Assembly (NCBI GenBank): GCA_900314295.1 | Contig: OMUU01000114.1 | Location: 1 to 37,914 of the forward strand | Direction of reading: 5' to 3' | Length of the DNA: 37,914 nucleotides | From: an uncultured Lachnospiraceae bacterium | GTDB taxonomy: Bacteria > Bacillota > Clostridia > Lachnospirales > Lachnospiraceae | In this document: positions 7,026-15,457 of the stretch, piece after piece | Layout: each line of letters opens with the position of its first letter | How positions within the stretch are numbered: the first letter of the stretch is position 1 | Notes under the pieces: model-generated | The model's database searches: none | Seen by the model: the letters and a program-made list of their open reading frames with translations, nothing else | What the model was told of the DNA's origin: nothing | Position numbers and translations under genes: made by a program

Positions 7026-7583
7026 ATGAATACAGATGAAATCAATGCCAATATCGGCAGACGGATCAGGGATCTGCGAAACCGCAATGATCTGACGCAG
7101 CAGGAACTGGCGGACCGGTCAGAGCTCACCAAGGGGTTCATTTCTCAGCTGGAGCACGGCCAGGTCTCGCCTTCTGTGGAGACGCTGATGAACCTGATTG
7201 AAATCCTCGGCACGACGCCGGCGGATTTTTTTAAGGAAGGAGAAAAGGAGCAAGTGGTTTTCTCCGGTGAAGATTATTTCATCAAAACGGATGACGCTGG
7301 AAACAGCAGAACCTGGCTGATTCCGGGGGCTCAGAAGTTCCAGATGGAGCCTCTGCTCGTTGTGATTCAACCGCATGAAAGCCTGGAGGAAGACAAGCCG
7401 CATACCGGAGAGGAGTTCGGCTACGTTCTCAGCGGGAGAGTCAGCCTGTATCTGGGAGACAATGTCTATCACGTAAAGGCGGGCGAGAGCTTTTACTACA
7501 GGACAGAGAAGGATCACCGGCTCGCGAACACGTCCGCAAGGCCGGCAAAGCTGATCTGGATCAGCACGCCGCCGATGTTCTGA
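7026..7583 (+). CDS. XRE-family regulator with C-terminal cupin, likely polyamine-responsive
   Basis: I placed the start at ATG 7026 with GGAG at 7016-7019; a TTG at 7002 is less likely. The 185-residue protein has a helix-turn-helix at about residues 8-62 (GRRIRDLRNRNDLTQQELAD followed by G-F-I-S-Q-L-E-x-G) and a cupin_2 barrel at about 110-183 (KPHTGEEFGYVLSGRVSLYL, then G-E-S-F-Y-Y and D-H-R-L-A-N). This architecture is that of PuuR/SinR-like metabolite sensors, which often head potABCD operons in Clostridia. It probably senses a polyamine and controls this operon; the ligand is inferred from context. Confidence 0.9.
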   Translation: MNTDEINANIGRRIRDLRNRNDLTQQELADRSELTKGFISQLEHGQVSPSVETLMNLIEILGTTPADFFKEGEKEQVVFSGEDYFIKTDDAGNSRTWLIPGAQKFQMEPLLVVIQPHESLEEDKPHTGEEFGYVLSGRVSLYLGDNVYHVKAGESFYYRTEKDHRLANTSARPAKLIWISTPPMF

Positions 7584-7591
7584 TGATGACA

Positions 7592-7703
7592 GATACGTGT
7601 TTTGTATATTACATATACGGATAGGTGTTTTGTGTATTACATATACGGATAGGCGTTTTGTGTATCACACGTACAGATAAGCGTTTTCTATATTATATTT
7701 TGA
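7592..7703. repeat. Four 28-bp tandem repeats between regulator and potA
   Basis: Units start at 7592, 7620, 7648 and 7676. Each reads GATA-N2-(T/C)G-TTTTGTRTATTACATATACG or a close variant; units 1 and 2 are nearly identical and the last is most divergent. They fill the whole gap between the regulator stop and the potA ribosome binding site. They could be a repeated operator for the XRE/cupin protein or an RNA element; they also create spurious upstream starts for potA. Confidence 0.85.
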
Positions 7704-7717
7704 GAGGTTTTTGCAGG

Positions 7718-9160
7718 ATGGAGAACACGAACATTATTGAATTAAAGCATGTCACCCGCTCCTTTGAAGACGGCTTCAACGCTGTGACGGATTTCAATCT
7801 TGAGGTGAAGCGCGGGGAATTTGTAACCTTCCTTGGTCCCTCGGGCTGTGGAAAGACGACGACGCTGCGCATGATTGCGGGGTTTGATCTTCCGACTTCC
7901 GGTGAGATTCTTCTGAACGGAAAATCGATCACGGATCTGCCGCCGTATCGCCGCCCGATCAACACGGTCTTTCAGCGCTACGCACTTTTCCCGCATATGA
8001 ACATATATGACAATATTGCGTACGGATTGAAGCAGAAGAAGACTCCGAAGGATCTCATCGAGAAAAAAGTGAAGAAGGTCCTCTCCCTTGTGGATCTGGA
8101 GGGCTTTGAACGCAGAAATGTTGCAACTCTCTCCGGAGGACAGCAGCAGCGGATTGCCATTGCACGTGCTCTGGTGAATGAGCCGGAGATTCTGCTTCTG
8201 GATGAGCCTCTTGGGGCTCTGGACCTGAAGATGCGCCAGGAGATGCAGTATGAGCTGAAGGATATGCACGACAAGCTCGGCATCACCTTCATCTATGTCA
8301 CCCACGATCAGGAGGAGGCATTGACGATGTCCGATAAGATCGTGGTCATGAATGAGGGAAGGGTGCAGCAGATCGGGACGCCGGAGGATATCTATAATGA
8401 GCCGATCAATGCTTTTGTCGCCGACTTCATCGGGGAGTCCAATATCTTCAACGGCATCATGACCGGAAAGTACAAGGTCCGTTTCGGCGGCGGCGAATTC
8501 GACTGCGTCGACGATGTGGCCGAGGGCACACACATCACAGCGGTTGTTCGCCCGGAGGATATCGAGATCACTGCGCCGGAGAAGGGCATTGTGCAGGGAA
8601 CGGTGACCAATGTGATTTTCAAGGGAATTCACTATGAGATTACAGTGACCGCAGGCAAATATGAGTATGAGATTCAATCCACAAAAAACGCCGTCGTCGG
8701 AAATCGTGTCGGTCTTTATGTCGAGCCGGACGGCATTCACGTCATGATCGCGGAGGATCATACCAATGTCTTCTATGCGGATATCAACAGAGATTTCCGT
8801 CTGGAATACAATGGCCACATGATTGAGACAAGCGTCACGAAGATCATCACCGGAAGCAGACGTCTGGAAGACGGTTCTCTGGTAGATGCGCAGGGTGATG
8901 TGATTGATCTGAATCGCACACAGATCCGGGTGGAGATCCAGCCGGAGGACATCGAGATGACAGATGAACAGGATGCCGGCCTGGTTCAGGGCAACATTTC
9001 AAACCTCATCTACCAGGGCGACCATTACAGCTATGTCGTTCAGACCGACCTGGAACAGGATTTTGTCGTGTATGATGAGGATCTCTGGAACATGGGTGAC
9101 CGCGTCAGTCTGATCATGCCACTGGATAAAATGAAGTTTATCTACAACCGGAAGAAATAA
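7718..9160 (+). CDS. potA: Spermidine/putrescine ABC transporter ATP-binding protein
   Basis: The ATG at 7718 begins MENTNIIELKHVTRSFEDGF; an upstream in-frame ATG at 7625 lies inside the tandem repeats and is rejected. The 480-residue protein has Walker A GPSGCGKTT (40-48), signature LSGGQQQR (138-145), Walker B ILLLDEPLGALD (158-169) and the V-T-H-D-Q-E-E switch. It powers polyamine import with PotB, PotC and PotD. PotA is usually about 350-380 residues; here the C-terminal regulatory part is longer and contains two tandem TOBE-like units, recognisable from R-P-E-D-I-E-I-T and Q-P-E-D-I-E-M-T about 127 residues apart. Confidence 0.95.
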   Translation: MENTNIIELKHVTRSFEDGFNAVTDFNLEVKRGEFVTFLGPSGCGKTTTLRMIAGFDLPTSGEILLNGKSITDLPPYRRPINTVFQRYALFPHMNIYDNIAYGLKQKKTPKDLIEKKVKKVLSLVDLEGFERRNVATLSGGQQQRIAIARALVNEPEILLLDEPLGALDLKMRQEMQYELKDMHDKLGITFIYVTHDQEEALTMSDKIVVMNEGRVQQIGTPEDIYNEPINAFVADFIGESNIFNGIMTGKYKVRFGGGEFDCVDDVAEGTHITAVVRPEDIEITAPEKGIVQGTVTNVIFKGIHYEITVTAGKYEYEIQSTKNAVVGNRVGLYVEPDGIHVMIAEDHTNVFYADINRDFRLEYNGHMIETSVTKIITGSRRLEDGSLVDAQGDVIDLNRTQIRVEIQPEDIEMTDEQDAGLVQGNISNLIYQGDHYSYVVQTDLEQDFVVYDEDLWNMGDRVSLIMPLDKMKFIYNRKK

Positions 9161-9179
9161 TTCGGACAGGAGATTATCT

Positions 9180-9965
9180 ATGAAATTTTCCAGAAAAACG
9201 CTTGGCATTCCCTATTCGGTATTTTTGATCCTGTTTGTGGTGCTGCCTCTTGTCGTCCTTTTTTTCTACGCCTTTACAAACGGACAGGGACACTTCACTT
9301 TTACTAATCTCACGGGATTTTTTACGGATCCGAATGCCCTCGGTACCTTGCTATACAGCTTTGCCATCGCGGCGGTGACGACGATTGTCTGTCTGCTTCT
9401 GGCGTATCCGACCGCATATATTCTGGCTATGAGTCCTCTGAAATCCAAATCCGTGATCGTCATGATCTTCGTGATGCCGATGTGGATCAATTTTTCCCTG
9501 CGTATCACGGCGATGAAGGAAATTCTGACGTTTCTGGAGGGAAATCTTTCGATGTATCCGTTCCTGAACTCCGTGATCGGCATGACCTATGATTTTCTTC
9601 CGTTTATGATTCTGCCGATCTACACGACGATTTCGAGACTCGACGGAGCATTGCGGGAGGCTGCCATGGACCTCGGCGCGGATGAGCGCAGCACGTTTCT
9701 TTCGGTGACGCTTCCGCTTTCTGTTCCGGGAATCATCAGCGGGGTATCAATGGTCTTTCTCCCGGCCATGACCAATTATGTCGTACTGGATATGCTGAAC
9801 AACAGCACCTATATCATGGGCAGTCTGATCGGCAGCTATTTTGCCGCCTACAACTGGCACGCGGGCTCGATGATCGCATTGATCCTGCTGGGTCTGATCT
9901 GCCTGTTCACGCTGCTTTCCGGATCCGGTGAAGAGGATAATCAGAGAGGAGGGGCACTTCTGTGA
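9180..9965 (+). CDS. potB: Spermidine/putrescine ABC transporter permease PotB
   Basis: The 261-residue integral membrane protein has about six helices and the binding-protein-dependent transport signature EAAMDLGADERSTFLSVTLP, the coupling helix that contacts PotA. AGGAG is 8 bp before the ATG. It lies 19 bp after potA and its TGA overlaps the GTG start of potC. Order and topology identify it as the first of the two polyamine permease subunits. Confidence 0.93.
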   Translation: MKFSRKTLGIPYSVFLILFVVLPLVVLFFYAFTNGQGHFTFTNLTGFFTDPNALGTLLYSFAIAAVTTIVCLLLAYPTAYILAMSPLKSKSVIVMIFVMPMWINFSLRITAMKEILTFLEGNLSMYPFLNSVIGMTYDFLPFMILPIYTTISRLDGALREAAMDLGADERSTFLSVTLPLSVPGIISGVSMVFLPAMTNYVVLDMLNNSTYIMGSLIGSYFAAYNWHAGSMIALILLGLICLFTLLSGSGEEDNQRGGALL

Positions 9966-10762
9966 AAAAAAAGATCGGAACGTCTGTTTTTCTATGTATC
10001 ATGCTTCTGGTTCTGTACCTCCCGATTCTGATCCTGGCGGTGTACAGCTTCACTGACGCTACAAATATCGGGGCAATCCGCGGTTTTTCCCTGCACAACT
10101 ATGTGACGCTGTTCACGACGCCCGAGCTTCTGGAGATGATCGGCGGCACGCTGATCCTTGCTCTCGGGTCCGCCGTGCTCGCCACCTTTCTCGGCACCAT
10201 CGGCGCGATCGGCTCCTTTTATTCAAAGAAAAAAGTGAATGCCGCAATTTCCACGATCAATCAGATCCCGGTCATCAACGCCGACGTTGTAACGGGCTTT
10301 TCCATCTGCATTCTGCTCGTGGTCGTGCTGGGCGTTTCCAAGGATACTTTCGTTCCTCTGGTAATCGGGCATGTCACTCTTTGTGCGCCCTTTGTCTATT
10401 TGTCTGTCATGCCGAAGATCCGGCAGATGGACTCCTCGCTCTATGAGGCAGCCCTCGATCTCGGAGCTACTCCGTTCGGCGCGCTGACACAGGTGGTAAT
10501 CCCGCAGATCGTTCCGGGCATTATTTCCGGTTTCGGACTCGCGGTAACCTTGTCGCTGGACGATTACTTTATCACAACCTACACCAAACCGGCGACCTTT
10601 AATACGATCAGCACCTATGTCGTCAACGCCACGAAAGGTTCGCAGACGACGATCAAGACCGCTCTGTGGGCGCTCTCAACGATTATTTTCGCCGTTGTGA
10701 TTCTCTTTGTCGCTGTTGTGAATTTCCGCACGATGAAGAAAGAGGAGGTACAGAGAGCATGA
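9962..10762 (+). CDS. potC: Spermidine/putrescine ABC transporter permease PotC
   Basis: The GTG start at 9962 overlaps the potB stop by 4 bp (GTGA), with GAGAGGAGGGG just upstream. The 266-residue product has six membrane helices and the EAA loop EAALDLGATPFGALTQVVIP. The segment LSLDDYFITTYT is typical of PotC. The TGA overlaps the ATG of potD (ATGA), so all three are translationally coupled. Confidence 0.93.
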   Translation: MKKKIGTSVFLCIMLLVLYLPILILAVYSFTDATNIGAIRGFSLHNYVTLFTTPELLEMIGGTLILALGSAVLATFLGTIGAIGSFYSKKKVNAAISTINQIPVINADVVTGFSICILLVVVLGVSKDTFVPLVIGHVTLCAPFVYLSVMPKIRQMDSSLYEAALDLGATPFGALTQVVIPQIVPGIISGFGLAVTLSLDDYFITTYTKPATFNTISTYVVNATKGSQTTIKTALWALSTIIFAVVILFVAVVNFRTMKKEEVQRA

Positions 10763-12315
10763 AAAAAATAACGGCATTCCTTCTCGCCGGCATTCTTGCA
10801 GGAACCATGTATATGCCGGTTCCGGTCTTCGCGTCCGGAGCGGCTTCTTCCACTGATTCCACTCTTTCGAAGAGCGGAACCGATTCTTCCGAAACGGCTG
10901 ACAAAGGTAAGGATGATGTCATCACGCTCCGCGTCTGTAACTGGGAAGAATATATCGACACCGGAGACTGGAGCGAAGACGAAACGATCGATCTGGACAG
11001 CGGGGACATCTTCGGGAAGAATTCCCTGATTGACGATTTCCAGACCTGGTATTATGAAACCTATGGAAAAAAAGTCAGGGTGGAGTATTCGACCTTCGGC
11101 ACAAATGAGGATCTGTACAACATGCTCACGCTCGGAGATGTATATGATCTGATCTGTCCCTCCGAATACATGATTATGAAGCTGATGTCAGAGGATCAGC
11201 TTGTTCCTCTTTCCGATCACTTCTATGACACCGATGATCCGAATAATTATTACATGCGGGGAGTGTCTCCCTACATCAACAATATTTTCCAGACAAAGGA
11301 AATTAACGGAGAGGTGTGGGGAAAGTATGCTGCCGGATACATGTGGGGAATTACCGGTATCGTCTATAATCCAAAATACATAACGGAAGATGAGGCCTCC
11401 ACCTGGACCATCTTCGACAATCCGAAATTCCGGCGCCAGCTCACCATCAAGGACAATGTGAGAGATTCCTACTTCATGGCCATCGGAGCCTTGAAATCCA
11501 AGGAGCTGACTTCCGCGCGTTTTTTGAATGATCCGAACTATCATCAGAATCTGGAGGATGTTATGAATGACACCTCTCCGGAAATGATTTCTCAGGTTCA
11601 GAATTATCTTCAGGACGTGAAGGATAATGTCTACTCCTTTGAGACCGATGCCGGAAAAGCGGATATGATCACCGGAAAAGTGCTTGCGAACTATCAGTGG
11701 TCCGGCGATGCCGTCTACACCATGGATCAGGCGGACGAAGACAATTACACCTTGAATTTTGCTGTTCCGAAAGAATCCACGAACATCTATTTTGACGGCT
11801 GGGTGATGCTGAAACGTGGAATCGGAAAGGACATGGAAAAGCAGAAAGCTGCCGAGGCATTTATCAATTTTCTCTCCAGGCCGGACAATGTAATCCGGAA
11901 CATGTATTATATCGGATATACTTCGGTAATCTCCGGCGGATCCGATCCCAGGATCTTTGAATACCTGAAATGGAATTACGGAGCAGAGCCGGATGAGAAG
12001 AACACCGTGGACTATGATGTCAACTATTTCTTTTCTCCGGACGGAACCGGAAATTATGTTCTGAAGGTTCCAGAGGAGCAGACGAAGCGTCAGCTCTCTG
12101 CACAGTACCCGAGCAGTGATGCGATCAGCCGCTCCTCGATCATGATTTACTTTAATCCCGAGAAAAATAGTGCGATCAATCAGATGTGGGTAAATGTGCG
12201 TTGCTTCAATATCCTGAAAATGCCGCCATGGGGATGGATTCTTACCATCGCGGCAGCAGCGGGAATCGTGTGGCTTGCGGTTTTGCGGGTACGGAAGAGC
12301 AGACAGGGCAAATAA
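10759..12315 (+). CDS. potD: Polyamine-binding protein PotD with C-terminal membrane anchor
   Basis: The start is ATG 10759, overlapping potC, with AGGAGG upstream. The 518-residue protein has a signal peptide (MKKITAFLLAGILAGTMYMP, cleavage after about residue 25, F-A/S) without a lipobox Cys. It then has the PotD/PotF periplasmic-binding fold: L-R-V-C-N-W-E-E-Y-I at the start, ANYQWSGDAVYTMDQADEDN and F-D-G-W-V-M-L-K-R. PotD is normally about 350 residues. This one has a long acidic N-terminal insert and, at residues 488-510, a transmembrane helix (PPWGWILTIAAAAGIVWLAV) followed by a basic tail. It is therefore probably membrane-tethered at its C-terminus, not a lipoprotein. Confidence 0.93.
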   Translation: MKKITAFLLAGILAGTMYMPVPVFASGAASSTDSTLSKSGTDSSETADKGKDDVITLRVCNWEEYIDTGDWSEDETIDLDSGDIFGKNSLIDDFQTWYYETYGKKVRVEYSTFGTNEDLYNMLTLGDVYDLICPSEYMIMKLMSEDQLVPLSDHFYDTDDPNNYYMRGVSPYINNIFQTKEINGEVWGKYAAGYMWGITGIVYNPKYITEDEASTWTIFDNPKFRRQLTIKDNVRDSYFMAIGALKSKELTSARFLNDPNYHQNLEDVMNDTSPEMISQVQNYLQDVKDNVYSFETDAGKADMITGKVLANYQWSGDAVYTMDQADEDNYTLNFAVPKESTNIYFDGWVMLKRGIGKDMEKQKAAEAFINFLSRPDNVIRNMYYIGYTSVISGGSDPRIFEYLKWNYGAEPDEKNTVDYDVNYFFSPDGTGNYVLKVPEEQTKRQLSAQYPSSDAISRSSIMIYFNPEKNSAINQMWVNVRCFNILKMPPWGWILTIAAAAGIVWLAVLRVRKSRQGK

Positions 12316-12465
12316 TCCGGTATGACGATTTCTGTCCTACACGAATAGTTAGAATTATGATATACTAACGTATATCGGTTCCAGGAAACCGCATTCAGAT
12401 TTGCTCGTTTTTTCTATAACGCTGTATTGCAGAATACATCACATAGGATGATAAGGAGAAAAGAT

Positions 12466-12735
12466 ATGAAACTTCCGAAACAGACACTTGAATTTCGCTA
12501 CGACACCCAGCTTCTGATCGAGGGTGAGGATTTGGACGAGGATGAGATCTCGGATTATATCACGAAGCATTTCAAGGGCGACAGCCTGATTGCCGCGGGA
12601 GATGAAGATCTTGTCAAGATCCATTTCCACACGAATGAGCCTTGGGAAATTCTGAAATACGGAAGATCTCTCGGCGAGATTTTTGATATCGTGGTGGAGG
12701 ATATGGATCGTCAGACACGTGGACTGAAGGGCTGA
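12466..12735 (+). CDS. Stand-alone FakA/DAK-kinase-like C-terminal domain
   Basis: The ATG at 12466 has AAGGAG 9 bp upstream. The 89-residue protein contains T-Q-L-L-I-E-G-E-D-L-D-E-D-E-I, then G-D-S-L-I-A-A-G-D-E-D-L-V-K-I-H-F-H-T-N-E-P and ends in GRSLGEIFDIVVEDMDRQ. This matches the C-terminal domain of FakA/YloV fatty-acid kinases (also annotated as DAK phosphatase or kinase-to-dihydroxyacetone-kinase), where it helps bind the DegV/FakB acyl carrier. No kinase domain is present nearby, so it likely acts in trans with a FakA or DegV protein. The role is inferred. Confidence 0.8.
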   Translation: MKLPKQTLEFRYDTQLLIEGEDLDEDEISDYITKHFKGDSLIAAGDEDLVKIHFHTNEPWEILKYGRSLGEIFDIVVEDMDRQTRGLKG

Positions 12736-12754
12736 ACAATCAAAGGAGTATTTT

Positions 12755-12813
12755 CTTCCCGTCAATTACCCACGACCTAAAGGTGTTGGGTTTCCGCCTA
12801 TGGCAACGACAGG
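12755..12813 (+). mobile_element. Remnant resembling an IS200/IS605-type right end
   Basis: CCCACGACCT (12769-12778) and AGGTGTTGGG (12781-12790) form a hairpin with a two-base loop and two central mismatches, preceded by GTCAATTA and followed by TTTCCGCCTATGGCAACGAC. I associate this hairpin type with the end of tnpB-bearing IS200/IS605 elements, near the omega RNA 3' end. No tnpA or tnpB is present, so it would be a solo end or MITE-like remnant. It separates an AAGGAG at 12742-12747 from the protease start codon. Confidence 0.4.
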
Positions 12814-12822
12814 GTTTTAATC

Positions 12823-14961
12823 ATGAAAAAGAAGAATGTAAAACAGAAAGGCAGAATTCTTCGCCGGAAATCCTGCCGCGGAGGTATTTTTCTGCGGGCT
12901 GTGATTCTCACCGGAGCAATCGGGCTCATAAGCCCGGTTGCTGTATACGCGGAGGATTCTGCCGTTTTATCTTATGCTTCGGACGGTTATCTGGACATCG
13001 GAGAAGAAGTTCCTGCGGCGATCGAGGATTATCCGAATCAAAGCAACCGGTCCATCTTGTTCGGCTCAGCGAATGAGAGTGCCTATCCGGATAATATTAC
13101 AGAGATGCTTCATTCTTATCCGGCGGTTGGCAATCAGAAGTCATATCAGACGTGCTGGGCTTTTTCAACGCTCGGTCTTGCCGAAATCAACATGTGCAGG
13201 AACAATCTGGCGACATCTTCTGCCGATTACAGCGAGCTTGCACTGGCATGGAACACCTATCACACGCAATCCGATCCTCTCGGGGGTACAAAGGGAGATT
13301 CTTCCGAAATTATCGGAAGCCGAAATTATCTGACGCTCGGCGGGAATCCGTGGCTTGCCCTGCTGACACTGTCGCAGTGGTATGGGGCTTCTGAGGAATC
13401 CCTTGCTCCATATGGCAATGCCGCCTCCTTTCATGGGATGAGTGCTTCATCCGCGAGGAATGATGTCTCGCATGCCAGAAATATCTATCGCATCAACATT
13501 TCCGAGAACAGACAGACCGTCAAATCGTATGTCAAATCGAAGGGCGGCGTGCTGATTTCCTATTATGATGACAGTGTCGCGATAAACAACCACTATTCCG
13601 ACAGCTGTGCCTATTATTATCCCGCTTCCGAAGGGTCTGTACCGGCTGCGAATCATTCTGTTCTGATCGTCGGGTGGGATGATAATTTTCCTTCCTCCGC
13701 GTTCCAGAGCGGAAGTCAGCCGTCTTCGAATGGAGCATGGCTGGTTCGCAACAGCTGGGGAGGAAGCTCTGACGTGAACAAGACCGCGTATTTCTGGCTT
13801 TCCTACTCTGACCCGACGATCAGCTCAGCCGCCTATTCCGCTGATTTTTCGTCTGCTGATGACTTTGACAACAATTATCAGTATGATGGATGTCTCGGAA
13901 GTGCTTCCCTGAATGGAAGGAGTTCTGACGGCAGTATCACTGCTGCGAATGTATTCACCGTGAAGGCGGGCAGCAGACAGGAGGTACTGAAGGCAGTCAC
14001 CATCGGGATCAGCACGACCAATACCAACTACAAGGTGGAGGTTTACCGCCAGCTCAGAGATCGTTCAGATCCTCTCAGCGGCATTCCGGTTAAGGAGGCA
14101 GCAGCGGAAGGATACACCGACTGTTCCGGCCTCATCCAGGTGCCACTTTCCAGCCCGGTTCTTCTTGGGAAAGGAGGAACCTTCTCTGTCGTTGTTACAC
14201 TGACAGAGAGCGGGAGCAGCTGCGGATTTCTGGCCGAGGAATCGAAATATATAACCGACGCAAGCGGAAACCGTGTCATTCAGCTGACCTCGTCGTCCGC
14301 TCCGGGAGAGAGCTTTATCCTGCGAAACGGTGTCTGGACGGACCAGTATTCTTCGTCGCTGAACAACATCCGGATCAAGGCTTTCACAGACAACAGCACA
14401 GCCTCTGTATTCTCGGACGTGACGGATCCTTCAAAGTATTATTATTATCCTGTGTACTGGGCAAAGGATGCCCGGATTACCACAGGAACCTCTGCGACAC
14501 AATTCTCACCGGACCGGAAATGCACACGAGCACAGGTGATCACCTTCCTCTATAATCAATATGGAAATGGTGAAATACCGGAATCGGCCGAGGTTGATAA
14601 AATGAAGGATGTGACACCGGGAACCTATTATTACAACGCCGTGAAATGGGCACTGGCACACGGGATAACAAATGGGACCTCTTCCTCTACCTTCAGTCCG
14701 AACAATCCGTGTACGAGAGGGCAGATTGTGACTTTTCTCTATAAAACACTGGGGAACAAATCACCGGGGAACGCAGAAATGTCCTCTTCCGGAAAGAATA
14801 TCTTCTCTGACGTACACAAGGGAAGCTATTACTATGAAGCCGTAAACTGGGCAGCAGCGAAGAACATTACAAGCGGTACATCTCCTTCGACCTTTAGCCC
14901 GGAAAATACCTGTACGAGAGGGCAGTGCATTACATTCCTGTATAATGCGGAGGAACGATAA
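12823..14961 (+). CDS. Secreted papain-family (C1) protease with three SLH domains
   Basis: The 712-residue precursor has a basic N-terminus and signal peptide ending V-Y-A/E at about residue 43. The peptidase domain shows the papain set: oxyanion Gln105 and nucleophile Cys111 in NQKSYQTCWAFST, His278 in NHSVLIVGWDD, and Asn310 in VRNSWGG. A beta-rich region at about 360-520 resembles the lectin-like domain often attached to such clostridial proteases. Three SLH repeats (about 530-580, 595-645 and 660-710; F-S-D-V ... W-A ... I-T-x-G-T ... F-S-P ... C-T-R-x-Q) would hold it on the cell wall through pyruvylated polymer. The ribosome binding site near the ATG is poor. Confidence 0.93.
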   Translation: MKKKNVKQKGRILRRKSCRGGIFLRAVILTGAIGLISPVAVYAEDSAVLSYASDGYLDIGEEVPAAIEDYPNQSNRSILFGSANESAYPDNITEMLHSYPAVGNQKSYQTCWAFSTLGLAEINMCRNNLATSSADYSELALAWNTYHTQSDPLGGTKGDSSEIIGSRNYLTLGGNPWLALLTLSQWYGASEESLAPYGNAASFHGMSASSARNDVSHARNIYRINISENRQTVKSYVKSKGGVLISYYDDSVAINNHYSDSCAYYYPASEGSVPAANHSVLIVGWDDNFPSSAFQSGSQPSSNGAWLVRNSWGGSSDVNKTAYFWLSYSDPTISSAAYSADFSSADDFDNNYQYDGCLGSASLNGRSSDGSITAANVFTVKAGSRQEVLKAVTIGISTTNTNYKVEVYRQLRDRSDPLSGIPVKEAAAEGYTDCSGLIQVPLSSPVLLGKGGTFSVVVTLTESGSSCGFLAEESKYITDASGNRVIQLTSSSAPGESFILRNGVWTDQYSSSLNNIRIKAFTDNSTASVFSDVTDPSKYYYYPVYWAKDARITTGTSATQFSPDRKCTRAQVITFLYNQYGNGEIPESAEVDKMKDVTPGTYYYNAVKWALAHGITNGTSSSTFSPNNPCTRGQIVTFLYKTLGNKSPGNAEMSSSGKNIFSDVHKGSYYYEAVNWAAAKNITSGTSPSTFSPENTCTRGQCITFLYNAEER

Positions 14962-15020
14962 AACAAACAAACGAATAAAAATGCCTTTTGTAAAAAATGT
15001 GCTATATCCGTTATATAAAG

Positions 15021-15066
15021 AGAGCAGATATCCATCGACTGATGAACCGATATCCGCTCTTTTTAT
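15021..15066 (+). terminator. Terminator after the SLH protease
   Basis: AGAGC-A-GATATC (15021-15032) pairs with GATATC-C-GCTCT (15049-15060) and is followed by TTTTATTT. It ends the protease transcript about 60 bp after the stop. Confidence 0.75.
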
Positions 15067-15126
15067 TTACACAAACAGCTTGCTTAAAGTATCCAATCCA
15101 TGTGTGAATGGCGCTAGGAATACGTA

Positions 15127-15208
15127 CAATTATCACATAGTATTTTTAAACACGCATCAAATATGGTCAATTATCATAATATATTTTTGAACACACCCTA
15201 TATTTGAT
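15127..15208. repeat. Imperfect 41-bp direct repeat in AT-rich DNA
   Basis: Two units starting CAATTATCA at 15127 and 15168 share the pattern CAATTATCA ... TATTTTT(A/G)AACAC ... ATATTTGAT-like. They sit in a very AT-rich 390-bp stretch between the protease terminator and the decarboxylase operon. The rest of that stretch holds only the promoter described next; no ORF in it is credible. Confidence 0.55.
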
Positions 15209-15379
15209 TAAAAATGTTCGTTTATTAATACTCCATATGATTATAAACGTTTAAAAGCCCTTTTCCTTTCTCATGTCCATAAAATGTCAATAATTTCTTT
15301 GTGAAATAATAGACAAAAAGTAAACCGTTTTAATCTGCATTTTCTATATCTCGTTGTATTTTTATAACGTCTGTTTTGG

Positions 15380-15408
15380 TTGAAATAAAAATTGAAACAA
15401 GTTATAGT
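15380..15408 (+). promoter_or_regulatory. Promoter of the decarboxylase operon
   Basis: TTGAAA (15380-15385), a 17-bp spacer and TATAGT (15403-15408) lie 50 bp before the first gene in AT-rich sequence, a good sigma-A site. The leader is about 43 nt and carries GGAGG before the ATG. Confidence 0.75.
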
Positions 15409-15457
15409 ATTATTTGTGAAAAATTTGGTTTTTTAAATCATTTATGGAGGTAGAGAT

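Noticed and set aside
7592-7703. CRISPR array
   Set aside because: The 28-bp units are directly adjacent with no unique spacers and there are no cas genes, so they are simple tandem repeats.
7625-7717. N-terminal extension of potA
   Set aside because: The extra residues are translated from the 28-bp tandem repeats; the conserved start is the ATG at 7718.
7742-8818. 358-codon - strand ORF opposite potA
   Set aside because: It is an antisense frame of a high-confidence ABC ATPase and has no credible start or domain.
14945-15190. Small ORF overlapping the protease end and its terminator
   Set aside because: It runs through the terminator hairpin and AT-rich DNA, with no ribosome binding site.
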